The translations under genes and the position numbers were made by a program. A stretch of 64,000 nucleotides of DNA from Liolophura sinensis (Eukaryota > Mollusca > Polyplacophora > Chitonida > Chitonidae): the NCBI RefSeq assembly GCF_032854445.1, contig NC_088303.1, forward strand, positions 12,033,501-12,097,500, given 5' to 3'. Shown one piece after another: positions 61,594 through 64,000 of this stretch. Within the stretch, counting starts at the first letter, position 1. Each line of letters starts with the position of its first letter. The notes under the pieces were generated by a model. The model saw nothing but the letters and a program-made list of their open reading frames with translations. It did not search any database and was not told the origin of the DNA.

Positions 61594-62161
61594 TTGACTA
61601 TGCGAGTCACCTGTTCACTCCTCCAGAATAAAAGAGCTCCGACTGTCCCAGCTATTCAACTCTAGCAGTGTTTCATCACGACTGGAAAACTGCGCCGCTT
61701 TTCCTTTAATGACACAGCAAATTTGTCACTACGAATACCATTTGTCATTTGTAAACAAGCCCATGTAAGTGAACAGTTGAGGGCATGGATGTTCCAATTC
61801 GCCTCGTTTACGTAACCACTGGTTGTAGTCGACCTATTTCTTTCTCCGACTATGAGTTCGATCAGAGAAGTGTATTTGCCCCCCAGTTTACACCAGGCTG
61901 CACGTGGTCACTAATTTGGAAGTGGTGGTGGGGGGAGGGGGGGGGGGGGGTCGGCGCGGGGCTCAAGATGGTCAACACGATTGGTGGACCTGTACATACC
62001 GTTATAGGCACATACTGCAGCAGGTGTACTTACCGCATATTGTCTTTGGACCAGAACTTATCATTCATCATGCAGATGTGATGTTTTCACAAACAACAAA
62101 ATTGTCTATTATAAATGACAGCACTATATACGCAAAGGTGCTAGGTTTATGTACTTGTTAA
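61594..62161 (-). other. 5' flank / 5' UTR of the ABCC transporter
   Basis: Immediately upstream of the start codon. No TATA box or upstream exon could be assigned. An in-frame stop lies 24 bases above the ATG. A G-run (61928-61963, C-rich on the gene strand) lies about 340 bases upstream. Transcription start unknown. Confidence 0.45.
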
Positions 62162-62262
62162 CTTGGTGTTCTATGCTGTACTCAAAGATTTTTCACTTAT
62201 ATGACAGCAATTCGTATTATGGCTTTTGGAAACCAGCTAGGGAGCGGCCCTGAATAAACCAC
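62162..62262 (-). mobile_element. SINE tail fragment
   Basis: Minus-oriented: TTGGTGTTCTATGCTGTACT, CAAAGATTTTTCACTTATAT, TATTATGG. Body and head lost. Confidence 0.7.
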
Positions 62263-62442
62263 TGCCTTTTGGCAAGGAACTAACAAACTTTTCCACATTT
62301 GAAACAGGCTTTTTTCCCTGGAGTACCATAGAGATGTGTGGTTAACTTTCATGTCCATCTAAATGTCTAACAAAACAGTGACCTGTTTAGAAATGAGGAC
62401 ACAGAATCAGGAAAACTGCTGACACTCAAGTATACATGTAGA

Positions 62443-62612
62443 GCTCAGTTAGTTAGCGCGTTAGCGCAGCGTAATGACCCTGGAGCTTTTAACCAATGCG
62501 GTTTCTGTGAGTTCAGATACGGCTCCCTCTCCGGCCGTAAGTGGGAAGGTCTGTCAACAACCTGCGGATGGTCGTGGGTTTCCCCAGGGCTCTGCCTGGT
62601 TTCATCCCACCA
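62443..62612 (+). mobile_element. SINE head and body, cut at a retroelement junction
   Basis: Plus-oriented: CTCAGTTAGTTAGCGCGTTA and GCGCAGCGTAATGACCC (tRNA-like head with A-box region), GAGTTCAGATAC (B-box-like), AAGTGGGAAGGTCTGTCAAC and GGTTTCCCCAGGGCTCTGCC, then stops at CCCACCAT where the Ty3/Gypsy-like sequence begins. Confidence 0.85.
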
Positions 62613-64000
62613 TGTTACTGTTTTGTGGAGTGTAATCAGGGTGATTTCTGTCCATGATCTGTTCTTTGTGACGTTTGTATGTATTGTTGTCTGTCTTAAC
62701 TTCACAGTTAACAGGTCCTTCTCGATTAGTTACAAGTCCTGGTAACCACTTCCTTCCTCTGGAATAATTACGAACTATCACTGGATCACCAACCGTGAAT
62801 TCTCTCATAGCCTCTTTCCTTTGAAGAATCGCATATGTCTGTGGAGAATATACTCTGCGGTTTATGTCCGAGCGGATTAGATCCAGTCGCGTGCGTAAAC
62901 TGTCGACAAGAAACAGTTTTGCTGGTGATTTGCCGGTAGTGACAGTGGGGTGAGTTTCGGTACCCCAGCAGGATGTTTGCGAGGTTCCAGTGACATTGTG
63001 TAACGGTTTACTTTTGAACTGGACTTCAGTGTTGCAATGAATCGTTCTGCTTGACCGTTGGTGGCAGGATGATACGGTGCTGACCTGACGTGACAAATAT
63101 CATTTGTCACCATGATGTCATTTGTCACCATGATGTCACGAAATTGGTCTGACATGAACTGTGGACCGTTGTCACTGACCACTTGCTCTGGTACACCGTA
63201 TCTTGCAATAGTTATTGCAAAAGTTCAACTGCTCTCTCTGTGGTTTTAGAGACAGTGATAAAGGCCTCTGCCTATTTCGAACGTGCATCAACTATTACAA
63301 AGCACATTTTGTTTAGAAAAGTCTAAATGAATACTCTTACTCTTTATCAGGAAATGATCATCGGTGTAAAGCAGCTGGGGCTGGGTTATTTCGGATACTA
63401 GGGCAGTCCTAACAGTCTTTAGCTAAATTCTCTAGGCCATTGTTTATGTTTGGCCAATATACGCAGCTTCTAGCAATGGTTTTCATTCGCACGATTCCTG
63501 ATAAAATGCTGTGTAGTTCCTCTAACACTCGTTGTCTCAGTTTGGACGGAACAATCACTCGAATTCCTTACATAAGACATCCTTGATTGATTGATTGATT
63601 GAGACTTCGTTACGCCTCGTGTAATACTAACGTAACTCTGGGACATTCAGTGCATCCATTTAGAGATGTCAAGTAAACACAACATAGCATACTGTCCTTC
63701 CCAGCAGCCTTTTCTAGCTCTGTAGTGGTAACTAGCAGTGTCTCTTTCCTGGTCAAAGAGAAAACATTTGCTTCTTTGGCTCCGGAACATTCACATCCAG
63801 TAGTAAGCGGGATAGTCCATCCGCGTTACAGTGATCCTTCGTCTTCTGTACTCAATGGTGTAGTCATGGTTAGCAAGGATGAGCGCCCAATGAGCGGCTA
63901 GTGCAGGTATGCCAGTCTTTGGTCCAACAATTGAAACAAATGGTTTGTGGTCAGTCACAAATGTAAATTGACATCCAAAGAGGTACAGGTAACTGTGAAA
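62613..64000 (-). pseudogene. Ty3/Gypsy-type retrotransposon pol remnant (RNase H to integrase)
   Basis: Minus-strand order from the window edge: RNase H segment (about 63830-64000, [17 protein letters not shown] and a NADGLSR-type motif reached only after a frame change), integrase H2C2 zinc domain (about 63380-63520, GIVRMKTIARSCVYWPNI with an in-frame TAG between the cysteines), integrase core (about 63030-63330, VSDNGPQFMSDQF, PYHPATNGQAERF), and a GPY/F-type C-terminal module near 62650-62800. Several stops and frame changes plus an 18-bp duplication make it inactive. Protease and reverse transcriptase would be right of the window. No LTR is seen at the left end, where it abuts a SINE. 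Confidence 0.85.
63586..63602. repeat. (TTGA)n microsatellite
   Basis: TTGATTGATTGATTGA inside the retroelement remnant; four units. Confidence 0.8.

Overview
The window looks like nuclear DNA of a marine invertebrate, most likely a lophotrochozoan such as a mollusc. The signs are AT-rich introns of 0.1-7.5 kb with GT-AG borders, two typically metazoan multi-exon genes, several copies of a tRNA-headed SINE whose tail I associate with mollusc genomes, and many copies of the ACATGTACATGT word. Brachiopod or amphioxus origin is not excluded. No prokaryotic features are present.

Layout. (1) 1-5080, plus strand: the last six coding exons of a calsyntenin gene, covering the membrane-proximal ectodomain, the transmembrane helix and the acidic tail. 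Its 5' part, with cadherin and LNS domains expected, lies left of the window. (2) 5081-12576: tail-to-tail interval holding both 3' UTRs and no recognisable gene. (3) 12577-61593, minus strand: a complete long-type ABC transporter of subfamily C (MRP1/ABCC1-like). I could place every exon: 30 exons in any one transcript plus one alternative version of exon 12. All junction phases agree, and the sum is 4710 nt including stop, or 1569 residues, against 1531 in human MRP1. It has TMD0, TMD1, NBD1 with the expected degenerate Walker B aspartate, an acidic/basic linker, TMD2, and NBD2 ending AKDAGLV. (4) 61594-64000: the 5' flank, SINE pieces and a decayed Ty3/Gypsy-type pol fragment (RNase H, integrase) on the minus strand.

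The most striking observation is a set of minisatellites anchored on splice junctions inside the transporter gene. At least five introns carry tandem arrays whose unit contains the neighbouring exon's own splice junction, often with 10-40 nt of exon: the 5' splice sites of exons 10, 21, 27 and 29 and the 3' splice site of exon 4. Exons 14, 16, 22 and 23 show a weaker or adjacent form. The arrays always lie on the intron side, so the outermost true site still gives an open frame. They supply roughly 100 or more decoy splice sites. Calsyntenin introns in the same window have none.

Other accessory content: tandem exons 12b and 12a (both 147 bp, phase 0-0, 36/49 identical residues, 73 bp apart), which look mutually exclusive; a small palindromic TIR element family (three copies); a Tc1/mariner-type remnant with TIRs; a MADF-like pseudogene in intron 14; and three unclassified dispersed repeat families.
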